Assembly (NCBI GenBank): GCA_032622095.1
Contig: CP136063.1
Coordinates: forward strand, 30,506,987 to 30,570,986
Length of the DNA stretch: 64,000 nucleotides
Source of the DNA: Siphonodentalium dalli
Taxonomy: Eukaryota; Mollusca; Scaphopoda; Gadilida; Siphonodentaliidae
Direction of reading: 5' to 3'
The notes beneath the pieces were generated by a model. That model was given only the letters and a program-made list of their open reading frames with translations, was not told where the DNA came from and searched no databases. Of the stretch, positions 16,401 through 26,869 are shown piece after piece. The translations under genes were made by a program, and so were the position numbers. Positions within the stretch are counted from its first letter, which is position 1. Each line of letters opens with the position of its first letter.

Positions 16401-16477
16401 GTGTCCATTTCGTCTCAGATATGTGCATGTTGTTATAATATCGTATAGGCGACTGTTTTTGTTCTTTTTCAAAACAT

Positions 16478-16620
16478 ATGGCCGAACAAAATAACGAACA
16501 TGGTTCAACAAAAAGCCCTGTTTGGAGTTATTTTACGCGTCTAACTGGAGACGACTGCAAAAAAATGTCGCTGCTTAATATGTCATAAAAACGTCGCTTA
16601 AACCAGAGTCCGGCTAACTA
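16478..16620 (+). pseudogene. BED-type zinc finger relic (hAT/ZBED N-terminus)
   Basis: From the ATG at 16478 the frame reads MAEQNNEHGSTKSPVWSYF, the usual N-terminus of BED fingers (SxVWxYF). A single-base shift near 16560 then gives KCRCLICHKNV, which supplies the C-x2-C pair, and a stop follows. The remaining His pair is not readable. BED fingers bind DNA and occur at the N-terminus of hAT transposases and domesticated ZBED proteins. With the hAT-like terminus at 17205-17283 this is probably the remains of one hAT element. Confidence 0.6.
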
Positions 16621-17204
16621 TATGAATGCCGAACGTACACAAGTCCAAATAAGGCGATAATCGCCAACCAAAAAAATGGAAGCGTCTGCTAACTCGAAAA
16701 CTTAAGTAAATGGTATGAACACTTTGGTCGTCTGGACATTCCGATGTGACGTAATCTGGTAGAAGTTTGCAGCCATTGTGCAGCTTGTAAAATATGTCGC
16801 AACATCACACATATCAAAGCGATCACACCGCAGTCATTGCATGTGGGTCAATCATACACGTGTCAATAATTGTTACAGTCAGGTCAAGGACGCCCACTGT
16901 TTGTGAATTTGTTGCTGTTTGTGGTTGAATTCTCAGACACTAATCAATGCATATAATATGATAAATATGTTTTAAACATGTCAGAAAGGGATAAACAGTG
17001 AAGATGGGGGTGTTTATTTTTTAAAATACCGAATTGTATCATCTTATCGCGTTGGATTCAGTTTGCGTCGGCATTTTGTCCCGTTGTTTACCTGTGATCG
17101 CATTTCCTTCCTAAAAAATTGAACGTTATTGGGACATTATTGACTCTAATTGCGGTTACTTTGAAAGTATATTCATTTCAGTATAATTTCACTATCTAGT
17201 AAAA

Positions 17205-17283
17205 AAAAACGAACCGAAACCGATGTTTTTTTCTCCCAGAAAAACCGAAACCGAACATAAAAAATCAAAACCGCCCATCTCTA
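17205..17283. repeat. Possible right terminus of a decayed hAT element
   Basis: Repeats of AACCGAAACCGA end in AAAACCGCCCATCTCTA; read in reverse this is TAGAGATGGGCGGTTTT, a typical hAT terminus (TAGNGATGGGC). The matching left terminus was not found upstream. The remaining stretch 16620-18440 has no supported gene. Confidence 0.4.
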
Positions 17284-18447
17284 CTCGGTTTCGACTCCAT
17301 ATTGTCGCTAATGCTTTGTCAACGTTATTGGCACGTAAATCTTATGTAAGCATAGCGATGGCGACGTGGTCGGAACTTGGGCGTTTGATACCGAGACCAC
17401 TATTTGAATATTAATGTGTGTTCCAGAACGAAAAAGTTGAAGAAAATTGACAAATTTGTGAATTTAAAAACAGTTCAAACGTTAGTGTATTCCATGCCTC
17501 AGCCCGGACATATATACCAAATTTCATTAATATCCATTGAGAAACAACGGTCCAAACATATAACACCCCGTTTACACATTTTATTTGGAGCCGGCCACGG
17601 CCTTGGCTTACACTTTATATTGTGTCCCCGCACATCATGACTGAGTGAACATGAGTGAACATGAAAATCGCTCATCTGATGACGACTCATGTGAAATTCG
17701 TTTAGCGGCATGCTAAAACAACATTGCAAACGGGAGCCGGGAAAACTGTTAATTAATAATTAATACAGACTATAGGCGCGACGATCACACCTTGCCGGCG
17801 ATATTTTTGCAGGCTCGTCGGCAAAGTGAGAATAAGCCATCGCCACGCCCTTGGTCATTGTTTCTTTGAAATCAAAGTCCATTGTTTATTAAAACTTAAA
17901 ATTCAAAAAATAGTTGTTGCTGTTGCTTTCACTCGGTCGATCGTTCCCGTAATTATCTGATCTCCTTTCCGGTTATGTAGTTGTAAGTTCGTTCCGCCTG
18001 TTCCGTTCCGTCAATTTACTACAGATCAAGTTTTAAATGTTGACAAATTAACGGTCTCGGATTTATCTCAAAGTTCGGATTATATTTCGAGAGTCAGGTA
18101 TTGTACACAATGCCTTCGTAATCTGCCATTATCACTTGATCTTACAACATAATGGTAGCAGATAAAACCATCTAGTTATATGTGAATTTGGTGATTGAAA
18201 TGAGGCGGGGTAGTGTCTAATTTTTTCCCGAAATAGTTTTTCGGCAAGCAGTCTACCATGTATTTTTAAAAAAACTACAAATGTCACATTTTTATTTTTT
18301 TCGTCGGGTAGCTTGTTGATACTCACTCAGAACAGATTAGTCTTCAACATAATTTATATACAATGTTTGTATTTTCATGTTATAAGTGGGAACAAAATTC
18401 ATAATAATGGAAAAGCACTTGGAGGTCGTGAATAAAGCTACGGAGGC

Positions 18448-18489
18448 CCAACTATTCGAGAGCGTCTAGCTCTGTTTGAATAGTTGGGT
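18448..18489. repeat. Hairpin-forming inverted repeat
   Basis: CCCAACTATTC and GAATAGTTGGG are perfect 11 bp arms, with a second inner pair AGAGC/GCTCT between them. It lies about 240 bp before the zinc-finger start codon at 18686 and could form a cruciform or an RNA hairpin. Confidence 0.6.
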
Positions 18490-18627
18490 CCACCAACTAG
18501 GCGATGGGAGGAGCGCTAATGTAGGTATCCCAGAGCCGCTTTGAACGATTCCAAATCAGCGGCGTTGATTGTATTGTCATTCAGTTTGTGCTATTGGAAT
18601 TCGGTTCGAATTAGGTCATATTTTCTC

Positions 18628-18635
18628 TATATATA
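18628..18635 (+). promoter_or_regulatory. TATA-like box of 13-finger gene
   Basis: TATATATA followed by GATATAGCCACTTCACGAGATA, which aligns with the region after TATAAATA at 26763 (TAGCCACTACACGAGATA). It is about 58 bp before the start codon at 18686, nearer than in its paralogues because one ACGAGATA repeat is missing. Confidence 0.45.
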
Positions 18636-18685
18636 GATATAGCCACTTCACGAGATATACAGCCGATATATTACAATTGCACATG

Positions 18686-19852
18686 ATGGGGGATGCTAAC
18701 CTGAATGACCATCAGATCACCCACACAGGGAATAAACGACACCATTGTGACGTATGTGGGAAATGGTTCACACGATCGAGCAGCTTGGTGAAACATAAGA
18801 GAATCCACACCAGAGATAAGCCTTATCATTGCGTTATATGCGGGAAATCATTTAATAAATCGAGCCACTTGGTGAATCATAAGAGAATCCACACCGGGGA
18901 TAAGCCTTACCAATGTGATATATGTGGAAAATCGTTCACTCGATTAAGCCACTCGGTGATACATGAGAGAATCCACACCGGGGATAAGCCTTATTGGTGT
19001 GATATATGCGGGAAATCATTTAATACATCGAGCCACTTGGTGACACATAAGAGAATCCACACCGGAGATAAGCCTTACCATTGTGATATATGTGGGAAAT
19101 CATTTAATCAATCGTCCCACTTGGTGACACATAAGAGAATCCACACTGGAGATAAGCCTTACCATTGTGATATATGCGGGAAATTTTTTAATACATCGAA
19201 CGACTTGGTGACACATAAGAGAATCCACACCGGAGATAAACCTTACCATTGTGTTATATGCGGGAAATCATCTAATACTTCGCGCGACTTGGTGACACAT
19301 ATGAAAATCCACAACGGAGATAAACCTTACCATTGTGATATATGCGGGAAATCGTTTAATACTTCGAGCTACTTGGTGACACATAAGAGAATCCACACCG
19401 GAGATAAACCTTATCGCTGTGATATATGCGGGAAATCGTTTAATACATCGAGCTACTTGGTAACACATAAGAGAATCCACAACGGAGATAAGCCTTACGG
19501 TTGTGAAATATGCGGAAAATCATTTAATCAATCGGGCAGCTTGGTGAAACATAAGAGAATCCACACTGGAGATAAGCGTTACCATTGTGATATATGCGGG
19601 AAATCATTTAATCAATCGGGCAGCTTGGTAAGACATATGAGAATCCACACCGGAGATAAACCTTACCATTGTGATATATGCGGGAAATCGTTTAATACTT
19701 CGAGCATCTTGGTAACACATCAGAGAATCCACACTGGAGATGAACCTTACCGTTGTGGTATATGCGGGAAATCATTTGATCAATCGAGCATTTTGACGAC
19801 ACATAAAAGAGTCCACACCGGAGATAGATCCACATACATCTCTCCAAATTGA
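18686..19852 (+). CDS. C2H2 zinc-finger protein, 13 fingers
   Basis: The open frame extends upstream to 18569, but I choose the Met at 18686 (MGDANLNDHQ), which matches the start of the other family members; that gives 388 residues in one exon. Thirteen C2H2 fingers of 28 residues follow, then a tail ending TYISPN that is also present in the gene at 26870, so the C-terminus is intact. Linkers are mostly HTGDKPY; two are HNGDKPY. In finger 7 the conserved Phe of CGKSF is Ser, likely weakening that finger. Probable nuclear DNA-binding regulator; target and partner domains unknown. The 3' flank (19853-20200) is homologous to that of the 26870 gene, consistent with gene duplication. Confidence 0.88.
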   Translation: MGDANLNDHQITHTGNKRHHCDVCGKWFTRSSSLVKHKRIHTRDKPYHCVICGKSFNKSSHLVNHKRIHTGDKPYQCDICGKSFTRLSHSVIHERIHTGDKPYWCDICGKSFNTSSHLVTHKRIHTGDKPYHCDICGKSFNQSSHLVTHKRIHTGDKPYHCDICGKFFNTSNDLVTHKRIHTGDKPYHCVICGKSSNTSRDLVTHMKIHNGDKPYHCDICGKSFNTSSYLVTHKRIHTGDKPYRCDICGKSFNTSSYLVTHKRIHNGDKPYGCEICGKSFNQSGSLVKHKRIHTGDKRYHCDICGKSFNQSGSLVRHMRIHTGDKPYHCDICGKSFNTSSILVTHQRIHTGDEPYRCGICGKSFDQSSILTTHKRVHTGDRSTYISPN

Positions 19853-20159
19853 ATTCGTGACGTTAAATATGTTCGTCGAAGGAGGATTGGAAACAATCTT
19901 AGACTCCAAAGACAGAGCGGAAATAGAGGGCAGAATGAATCTTATCCCTAAATTACTATTTCTGTGGCGTCAAGGGTAAAATATATTTGATTCGACTTGA
20001 GGAACCTATCTATCAGAATGAATCTTCTTCGTAAATTAGCTTTGCACTATGAACTGTATGATTGGGAGGCCTTGCTCAAATTATATGCAGTACTTATATG
20101 CCGTGAATTCCGCACATAGAGTTTGGTGAAAGGTCATGGGAAAATAACACCAGTGAAGA

Positions 20160-20626
20160 TCCATTTATACTTACTATTAGAACGGTATACATGAGACCCA
20201 ATGTACCAAATATGGTATGTTAGTTTACGACACCAAAATACAGATCTTTACTGTCCGAGCAGATATATCAACCATACTTTGTCGGTTCGAATTTGTCATG
20301 GTGGTGGTATGCCAGCACCGCCGGTGCAATCTCTTGTTTGCAATTGATTTTGATAAATCAAAGTTGTTGGCAGAATATTTTCAAACCAGTGGAATAAGAT
20401 ACATACCAATGGCCCATTAAGGCACCACCCTCATATGCATATTACTTGGTGTATTTAAGACTTACGAATAAATCACCGATTTGACTCGGAAAATTGTTAT
20501 ATGTATCATTTTACCATCATCTCTTAAATGTACTCAATCCGATTAAGCACCCCTAACTTACTTTTTTTTTGGCTCTATGGGTAATAATATTTGATTCGAG
20601 TCGATGAACCTATACAAAGCTCAGAG
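20160..20626 (+). repeat. Dispersed duplicated segment with R1, left part
   Basis: 20160-20626 matches 31015-31499 over most of its length: ATACTTACTATTAGAACGGTATAC, then GTATGTTAGTTTACGACAC, and R1 at the end. Here it is interrupted at AGCTCAGAG by the MULE-like element; it resumes at 22114. The open frame 20217-20420 lies in this repeat and is not a supported gene. Confidence 0.8.
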
Positions 20627-22113
20627 GGTACAGGACGTTTCGTACCATGGTCGTTTCGTACTTGGTCGTTTCGTACCATTATGAGATTTGCTTACATCGA
20701 ATGTGAATAACAATCACGCTGACAATAGTATTCATCTGATTGACTGCGGGAAAGATCTTATGAGATGTTTTTACAACAAGTGTTAATACTAATCACGCTG
20801 TATAAACAAGAGGTGAGCTCTTACTGATTACCACTAATTACCACCTGGCTTCTTGATCACACCTTTTCGTGAGTTGTTTTTGTTGGAATCCTATAAGTAA
20901 CATGAGATCCCCCATCATTTCATCATTCATCTCACATATTATACAATTTTATTTTGAACATCAACTTAACTTAATATTTAAAAACAATCTGTAAAATGTA
21001 TATATATTATAAATACATTTTTATTTTAAACATCAACTTAACTAAATAATTAAAAACAAATCTGTATGAATATTAATGTAAATGATTATTTATGACGAGT
21101 CAAATGTTGCTTTAACCAATATTGAAATTCATCAATACAGATATATACCAGTTTGTTATAACACTGAATTGTCTTTCCAGGTTGCCACAGATGGCAGCAC
21201 CGTACATGCAGCACCGGCGTTAGTCTAGAAGTTTACCGATATGCAATAAAGACAGCGACGCCAATAGATTGGGTCTGCACCGCATGCAGCCAAACCACGA
21301 CAGTCGAGCAGACGGTAGAAGATACGGCGATCGCAAACTTCGACATTGAAATGACAACGACGACTCCACCTCCAACCAGAATAGACCATTCGACCTTTGA
21401 CATCGACGAAACCTTCAACCGACCACACGACCACGATGAATCGTCAATACTGCTCCCACAGCTGATGGAAACCGACGATTCACCATCGACTTTCAGACGA
21501 ATCGACAACGGAACGAAAAGAGGCAAGCCAAAGCTAGTGTCCAGCGACGTCCCATATTATATCCTGGTTCCAATGCTCAAGAAGGAATCGGCAACGACAG
21601 ACATGACAGTAAAGTTGGTTGGTGAAAAAAAGATGAAAAGGTACCAAAGACTCCAGTATCGGGAGAACCAGGCGCAACTATTCTGCTTGTGGAGTAACTA
21701 CGAAAACGGCGGCATCTCCACCAGTGGTCTGTTGAAGGCATGTTCAAAACTGTTTGCGCCAACAGTTGTTGTCATTGCTGTCGAGTCGGCTGATTGTTAA
21801 TATCAAATATCATGTTCGTCCCATATTGTTGTGTAAAATAATGTTGTTAATGTTAATATGTTATTGTTTTCTTAAAATAAAGAATAAAGTATGAAATTAA
21901 TACTGTTTTCCCCCATTCCCAACATGGTACAACACACGGTACGAAACGACCAATTGATTTTTCTACATGGTACGAAACGACCAATTGATTTTCTACATGG
22001 TACGAAACGACCAAACAATGCGGTACGAAACGACCAAAAATATGGTACGAAACGACCAGATGGTACGAAACGTCCAGGTACGAAACGACCATGGTACGAA
22101 ACGTCTAGAAGCC
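20627..22113. mobile_element. MULE-like non-autonomous DNA transposon with 9 bp TSD
   Basis: It is bounded by direct repeats AGCTCAGAG at 20618-20626 and 22114-22122. The homologous uninterrupted locus at 31491-31499 has one copy, giving a natural empty site. Termini are inverted: both ends read GG, about 6 variable bases, GACGTTTCGTACCATGG, TCGTTTCGTAC. A 14 bp motif GGTACGAAACGACC is repeated about eight times at the right end and three times, inverted, at the left. A 9 bp TSD and G-rich termini fit Mutator-like elements. It contains one spliced-looking exon but no transposase catalytic domain. Confidence 0.85.
21181..21800 (+). CDS. Exon of unknown protein inside the MULE-like element
   Basis: A good acceptor (TTGTCTTTCCAG, ending 21180) precedes an open frame that runs through the internal Met at 21351 to a stop at 21798-21800. 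The early part has Cys/Trp pairs (WVCTACS), and a later part reads NGTKRGKPKLVSSD, which resembles the opening of FLYWCH zinc fingers; those fingers are common in MULE-borne genes. The Trp-Cys and His parts of a full FLYWCH domain are not clear. AATAAA signals follow at about 21878-21890. Its composition is richer in GC than the flanks. Function is unknown; it may be a captured or remnant transposon gene. Confidence 0.45.
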
Positions 22114-22180
22114 AGCTCAGAGTGATCAGATATTGATTTTTGACGTTTGTAATTTTCTCGAGATGTGTAGGCCTACTAAT
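22114..22180 (+). repeat. R1 repeat, right part after MULE insertion
   Basis: It resumes the repeat broken at 20626 and matches 31491-31560 (AGCTCAGAGTGATCAGATATTG onward). Confidence 0.8.
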
Positions 22181-22329
22181 AATTGTCACAGAAACACTTA
22201 TTCAGACGGATGAAGGTGGATAACTCTGAACTCAAGTGGTAATAATAACACAATTTTTACCGAGAACATTCTTTTGATGGCGTGTTCTGGGCCACAAACA
22301 ATAGAAATAACAAAACTTTAAAAATTTAT

Positions 22330-22492
22330 ATCTGATCACTGAGCGTTGATGGGTAGGTTCATAGACTCGAATTAATTATTCGAAATAAAATTAATATTAA
22401 ATCGATAGAAGCATTTCCGGACAAGAGTCTTCGATTCAGATCTAATATTTTATACCCCAGTAATTATATAAAACAAGCTAACAAAGAGATAA
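22330..22492. repeat. Fragments of R1 (minus) and T2 MITE (right half)
   Basis: 22330-22376 is a reverse fragment of R1 (GATGGGTAGGTTCATAGACTCGA). 22377-22492 is the right half of the T2 MITE, from TTCGAAATAAAATTAATATT to GAGATAATGAACTGG. The next ~600 bp (22500-23120) contain no supported gene. Confidence 0.7.
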
Positions 22493-23129
22493 TGAACTGG
22501 TAAAGTAGGGCAATTTTCTAACGTTGCTATTTTTTCGACTCCGAGCTGAGGTACCTACTGAAATGTGCCAAAATTTGGTATAAAACACAGAAATCAGTAT
22601 AAGGCTCTTGGGTTGGAGAAAAATAATCCACCATGACCCGGGAAGTGGGCGTTGAAAAATCTCACCTTCGAGTTCAGACTATGGACGAGCCTCGTGTTCG
22701 GAAGAAATATCTCACTTTATTTCACCAATCAACTTCAATCAATACTTTCTCATATGTTCTGTCCATCCAATTGTTTACTTGCTGTTTGTCTGTTTTTATC
22801 TAAATTACTCTAGGTGTGAAGGTGACTTGATTATCAATAAACTTATCTTATCTGAAGTAACGTGCATTTGCTGAATTTAGAAGTGACAACGCGTGTAGAA
22901 TGGGTCGATTAAAATACAAATTGGCGCGACTTGAATGCGCCAATAATAGTTTTCTTGGTCTTCCATAATACATTTTATTGGACGATCCACCCGGTAATTC
23001 CGAGTGTTTGTCTATAAACCAAATGGTTTTGTAAAGTTTGTATACGCCCGTTTGAGAAAAACGGTTGTATTGTGTAAATGGGTTGTCCGGCCGTCTGTCG
23101 CCGTTCCGTCCGATTTTGTTTTCCGTAGG

Positions 23130-23770
23130 TAACTTTAGATTAATTCTAGTGAACGGAACCTAATTTGGTATGTATTGTTTACTACATCAAAATACAGATC
23201 GAGTTCGAATATATAGGTTTCGTCCGCATGATTGTTACTGAGTTATACCCCTTCTGCGATCTGATTTGCGGTTGCCGGATGATAACATTAGATTGAATTG
23301 AGAGAACAGAACAAAATTTGGTATGTTAGTTTACCACATCAAAATATAGATCAGGTTCGAATATGCGTTACGTCCGCTTGATTGCTAATGAGTTATGTCC
23401 CATTTTCGACTTAAATTTTACCTGATTTGCGGTTACCGGGTGATAACTTTTTTAGACTGAATCAAGTGAACTGAACCACATTTGCTATATTAGTTTACCA
23501 CCCCAAAATACATATCAAGTCCGAATGGGTTTCGTCCGCATGATTTTGACTGAGTTATATCCCTTTTTCGACTTAGATTTTACCTGATGTGTGGTTTCCG
23601 GATAATAACTTTAGATTGAATCGAGTGAACAGAACCAAATTTGGTATATTAGTTTATTATACCAAAATACAGATCAAGTTCGAATATGGGTTTCGTCCCC
23701 GTGATTTTACTGAGTTATGCCCCTTTTCGACTTAGATTTTACCCGATATGCGGATGATAACTTTAGATTG
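23130..23770. repeat. Tandem ~150-165 bp repeat, four units
   Basis: Units start at about 23130, 23283, 23444 and 23606, with a fifth beginning at 23758. Each carries AACTTTAGATTGAAT, AATTTGGTATGTTAGTTTACC, CAAAATACAGATC, TTCGAATATGGGTTTCGTCC and TGAGTTATGCCCC in that order. Related single motifs occur at 20210 and 31060, and inverted at 41520-41720. It has no coding capacity. Confidence 0.8.
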
Positions 23771-23846
23771 AGCCGAGAGAATTTCTCAGTCAAAAATACC
23801 ATACTTGAAATTATTGTGTTTTATTTGTGTTATTATTTCGTCTTAA

Positions 23847-24443
23847 AGGGGTACTGTACGCCATTTCCATATAACTTTTCCAATAAATTTCCGATAATAA
23901 CAACGATCTATTATCGATAATATATAGTAACATAAGTAATTTGAGTCGAAGATGTATTCTGTTAACGCTCAGGTTAATATGCTATCTTAAAATTTCATAA
24001 TTTAAAAGTTAATAATTTAATATAAATTGAATTTATGGCTGGAGCCATAAAATGGCGTAAATTGAAATACGAATTTCCGTGTACCAGACGTAATCAAATT
24101 ATAATTGAGGGATACTGGATTAGTAAACCCATTGCACACACGATCGGTCGAAACATTATGCTGATACGGGGAGAAAACTCAAGCCACTCATTGCCTAGTG
24201 ACGATAAATGAGTATATGGGACTAGTATGCATATATAATATAAGTTTTATTTTTATATATTTGGTTGAAAATTTACAAAAATTACTCGACAACGACAATT
24301 TGTATTTTTGCATTCCGGTAAATTTGTCATCCGTAACACTACTTCGTACTCAACAGACTTTCAAATAATGGATTTTTTTTTACCTTATTCTCCGACTTGG
24401 AACCTATAGAAACCAACAACAACATTTGGCGTACAATATCCCT
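23847..24443. mobile_element. TTAA-flanked MITE, family T3
   Basis: TTAA at 23843-23846 and 24444-24447 flank termini AGGGGTACTGTACGCCA and, inverted, AGGGATATTGTACGCCA (14 of 17 match). The 597 bp between are AT-rich with no coding frame. A TTAA target with AG-starting termini suggests Kolobok-like rather than piggyBac mobilisation. Confidence 0.7.
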
Positions 24444-24504
24444 TTAAGTCAAAGGTTTCAAACAAATTAAACTAAACCTTGCCTCACTCTACCCCAGAAA
24501 CGGC

Positions 24505-24678
24505 GTAGTATGCCCCGCCCCGATGGTGTGCCCCGCCCCGTAGTATGCCCCGCCCCGATGGTGTGCCCCGCCCCGTAGTATGCCCCGCCCCGATGGTGTG
24601 CCCCGCCCCGTAGTATGCCCCGCCCCGATGGTGTGCCCCGCCCAGAAACGGCGTAGTATGCCCCGCCCCGATGGTGTG
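24505..24678. repeat. GC-rich 35 bp minisatellite
   Basis: Units GTAGTATG-CCCCGCCCC-GATGGTGTG-CCCCGCCCC start at 24505, 24540, 24575, 24610 and 24653, the last after an interruption. It is a sharp island of GC in AT-rich DNA and repeats the Sp1-type GC box CCCCGCCCC about nine times. The 24679-25400 flank has no supported gene. Confidence 0.9.
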
Positions 24679-25420
24679 CTAATGTGGATGTTTATATACA
24701 TGGAAAAGGGCTCAAACGTGACAATAACATGCAATGTACGCAATATTTATGATTTGCATAAAAACAAGATATATCTGTTATATACTATTCTTTCGTTTTT
24801 GGCGGTTTTAGCGGATGTGACTATTTTACCAGCTATTCCCACGACAAAGGTCGTCCGTATCTTTAACGTTTATTTGCGACATAATTACACAATAAAAATT
24901 TTGGTCTATGCAGGGCGATAAACGAAATTTAGTTTTCGACGCCACCGATGAAGAGTTAACGTGTATATAGAATGATAGATTAATACATGCACAATATAAT
25001 ATAAGTTGATACTCACCAAATATACATGTCTATGTAGGAAATGTGATGATTGTATCAAATATTAATGAAAATAACAATAGCAATAGTTTAGTTACATCGC
25101 ATGCCATTCGAGTCACGTTAAAATTAAACTAGTTTTATTTTAAATAATGCGGTGTGAATTTGTGTCATGTCACACGTAAACCGAAACTCATGAGTCATGT
25201 TAAATCGTGTCTTGTTAAATACTAAAATAGCAGATGATTGAGTATCAATGCTGCTGACCATAGACATCATTGATGGTATAAATGGGAAGCCAAATTCACA
25301 TTTAATAGATAATTGCGGTTAAACACACTAATGAATCTCTAATATCCACACGTATCCTATATTTGTTCCACCCATTGTACCATGGATTACATCATTTGAT
25401 TTATAGGGATGTGACTAATT

Positions 25421-25670
25421 GAGCTTAAGCACAATAAGGAATATTCCTTATTGCGCTTAAGTGCAATAAGAATATTGCAATAAGAATATTCTTTATTTTG
25501 CTTAAGCGCAATAAGAATACTTATTTTATGTGCTTAAAAGCGCAATATTTAAGAGATTCCTGAATTCCTTAAGGACAATTAAATATTTCCTTATCGCGCT
25601 TAAGCTCTAGATAATAGGAGCTTTCCATATTGCGCTTTCATTATTGTGTTTTTAAAAGCTCAATTTGGCT
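25421..25670. repeat. Cluster of inverted GCGCTTAAG / CAATAAGAATATT motifs
   Basis: TTAAGCGCAATAAG and its inverse CTTATTGCGCTTAAG recur at least seven times in both orientations over 250 bp, which makes many overlapping small hairpins. It looks like a collapsed fold-back element; no coding frame. Confidence 0.6.
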
Positions 25671-25805
25671 TCCCATAAATCTCACGCAGTCAATCATTCA
25701 ATGTTATTTTTTTAACATTTTGAATTACATGTACAATTTAAAATATTTGTTATACTAAACTGTATTGTAAATGTAACTATTTGTTATTGTCCTTATGCCC
25801 CATAC

Positions 25806-26096
25806 TATTTGTTTGTTTGTTTATTAGGGTTTATCGTCGTTCTAGCCGCTAGGCCACACACGATGTTGTCAATTTTACGGGTGGAGGAAAGACCCCGCAG
25901 AGGCTTAATTTCACCGGGAAATTGTTCCAATGCGTGTAGAAACCACCGACCCCCGGAAAGCTACTGACAAACTTGCCCAGATACACGATTCCGTCACCCT
26001 CCCTATGGCGGGGTTCGAACCAGCTTCGTCAGCGCTGGACGGCCTGTGACGGCGTAATGCACCTGGCACTATACCGACTGGACCACCGGGGGCCCC
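25806..26096 (-). mobile_element. tRNA-derived SINE with target-site duplication
   Basis: On the minus strand the element starts GGGGCCCCCGGTGGTCCAGTCGG, containing a pol III A box (TGGTCCAGTCGG), and about 60 bases later a perfect B box (GGTTCGAACC). It ends with an (AAAC)n tail visible on the plus strand as TTTGTTTGTTTGTTTATTAG at 25808-25827. It is flanked by a 12 bp duplication TATGCC(C/A)CATAC at 25794-25805 and 26097-26108 with one mismatch. The body resembles widespread invertebrate tRNA-SINEs. Confidence 0.85.
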
Positions 26097-26159
26097 TATG
26101 CCACATACAGCATGTGTAGTTGTGCACATATTTTATGATAGACTAGTAAGCACTATTAG

Positions 26160-26340
26160 TACTGACGAAGGGGTCACTCTCACCAAAAAAAGTGAAGGAT
26201 ATACACAGGGTTTGAAATTGAGCAGAAGGGTACACAGGGTTTGAAATTGTGCTGAAGGGTACACAGGGTTTGAAATTGTGCTGAATGGTACACAGGGTTT
26301 GAAATTGTGCTGAAGGGTACACATGGTTTGTGATGGGTAG
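26160..26340. repeat. Half copy of hAT-type MITE with 29 bp tandem repeat
   Basis: It begins CTGACGAAGGGGTCACTCTCACC, matching the terminus of the MITE at 29790, then has five copies of a 29 bp unit TACACAGGGTTTGAAATTG-TGCTGAAGGG starting at 26202, 26231, 26260, 26289 and 26318. The other terminus is missing. Confidence 0.75.
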
Positions 26341-26762
26341 GAGACGTTTACACTTACTCACATGTAGACTGTGTATTCATCTATCGTTTCGTGGATGGTG
26401 CTTCTACTCACAACCACATATTTAGACGCACGTTTATTGCGCACAAGACGATATTTCCTTTGTCATTTGATACGAGATCCTTCCTTATCTTCTTCTTTTT
26501 AACTATCCACCCATTTAAGGTGAAGCATTCTGGTATCAACATACCGGGGCATGTGCAATATCTAGTTTTGATAAAACAACAATTGGATACATGTCACCGA
26601 GATGTGCAGGTCTGACTGTCAGTCTGTGCAAAATTTTACGTGTGAACAGTTCACGAATATCTTTAGCCAAGAGACGGAGATCGGTATCTTGAACGGTATC
26701 GCTGCCACGGACGAGGAAAAATCGTTGAACATCGATGGACCAAGACTTAACGGCAGCTTATC

Positions 26763-26770
26763 TATAAATA
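26763..26770 (+). promoter_or_regulatory. TATA box of 11-finger gene
   Basis: TATAAATA 107 bp before the start codon at 26870. The surrounding 26344-26869 is homologous to the promoter region 3241-3744 of the tandem array, so the whole upstream region was duplicated with the gene. Confidence 0.55.
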
Positions 26771-26869
26771 TAGCCACTACACGAGATAAACAGCGATATA
26801 TATGACTAATGGTATCTGACGTCACGAGATAGACAGCGGATATATAGGACTATCTGACTATTCCACACA

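Noticed and set aside
17223-17640. Small ORFs at 17223 and 17404
   Set aside because: The first overlaps the AACCGAAACCGA repeat of a hAT-like end; neither has a domain or splice context.
21853-22189. VVSYH/GRFVP and GTKRP repeat proteins
   Set aside because: They come from the GGTACGAAACGACC subterminal repeats of the MULE-like element.
24489-24743. Gly/His/Arg-rich minus-strand ORF and its plus-strand partner
   Set aside because: Translation of the 35 bp GC-rich minisatellite only.
25900-26100. A functional tRNA gene at the B box GGTTCGAACC
   Set aside because: The A and B boxes belong to a SINE with tail and target duplication; no cloverleaf with an anticodon stem was found.
26133-26361. 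Repeat ORFs with FKPCVPF
   Set aside because: Translation of the 29 bp tandem repeat of a MITE.
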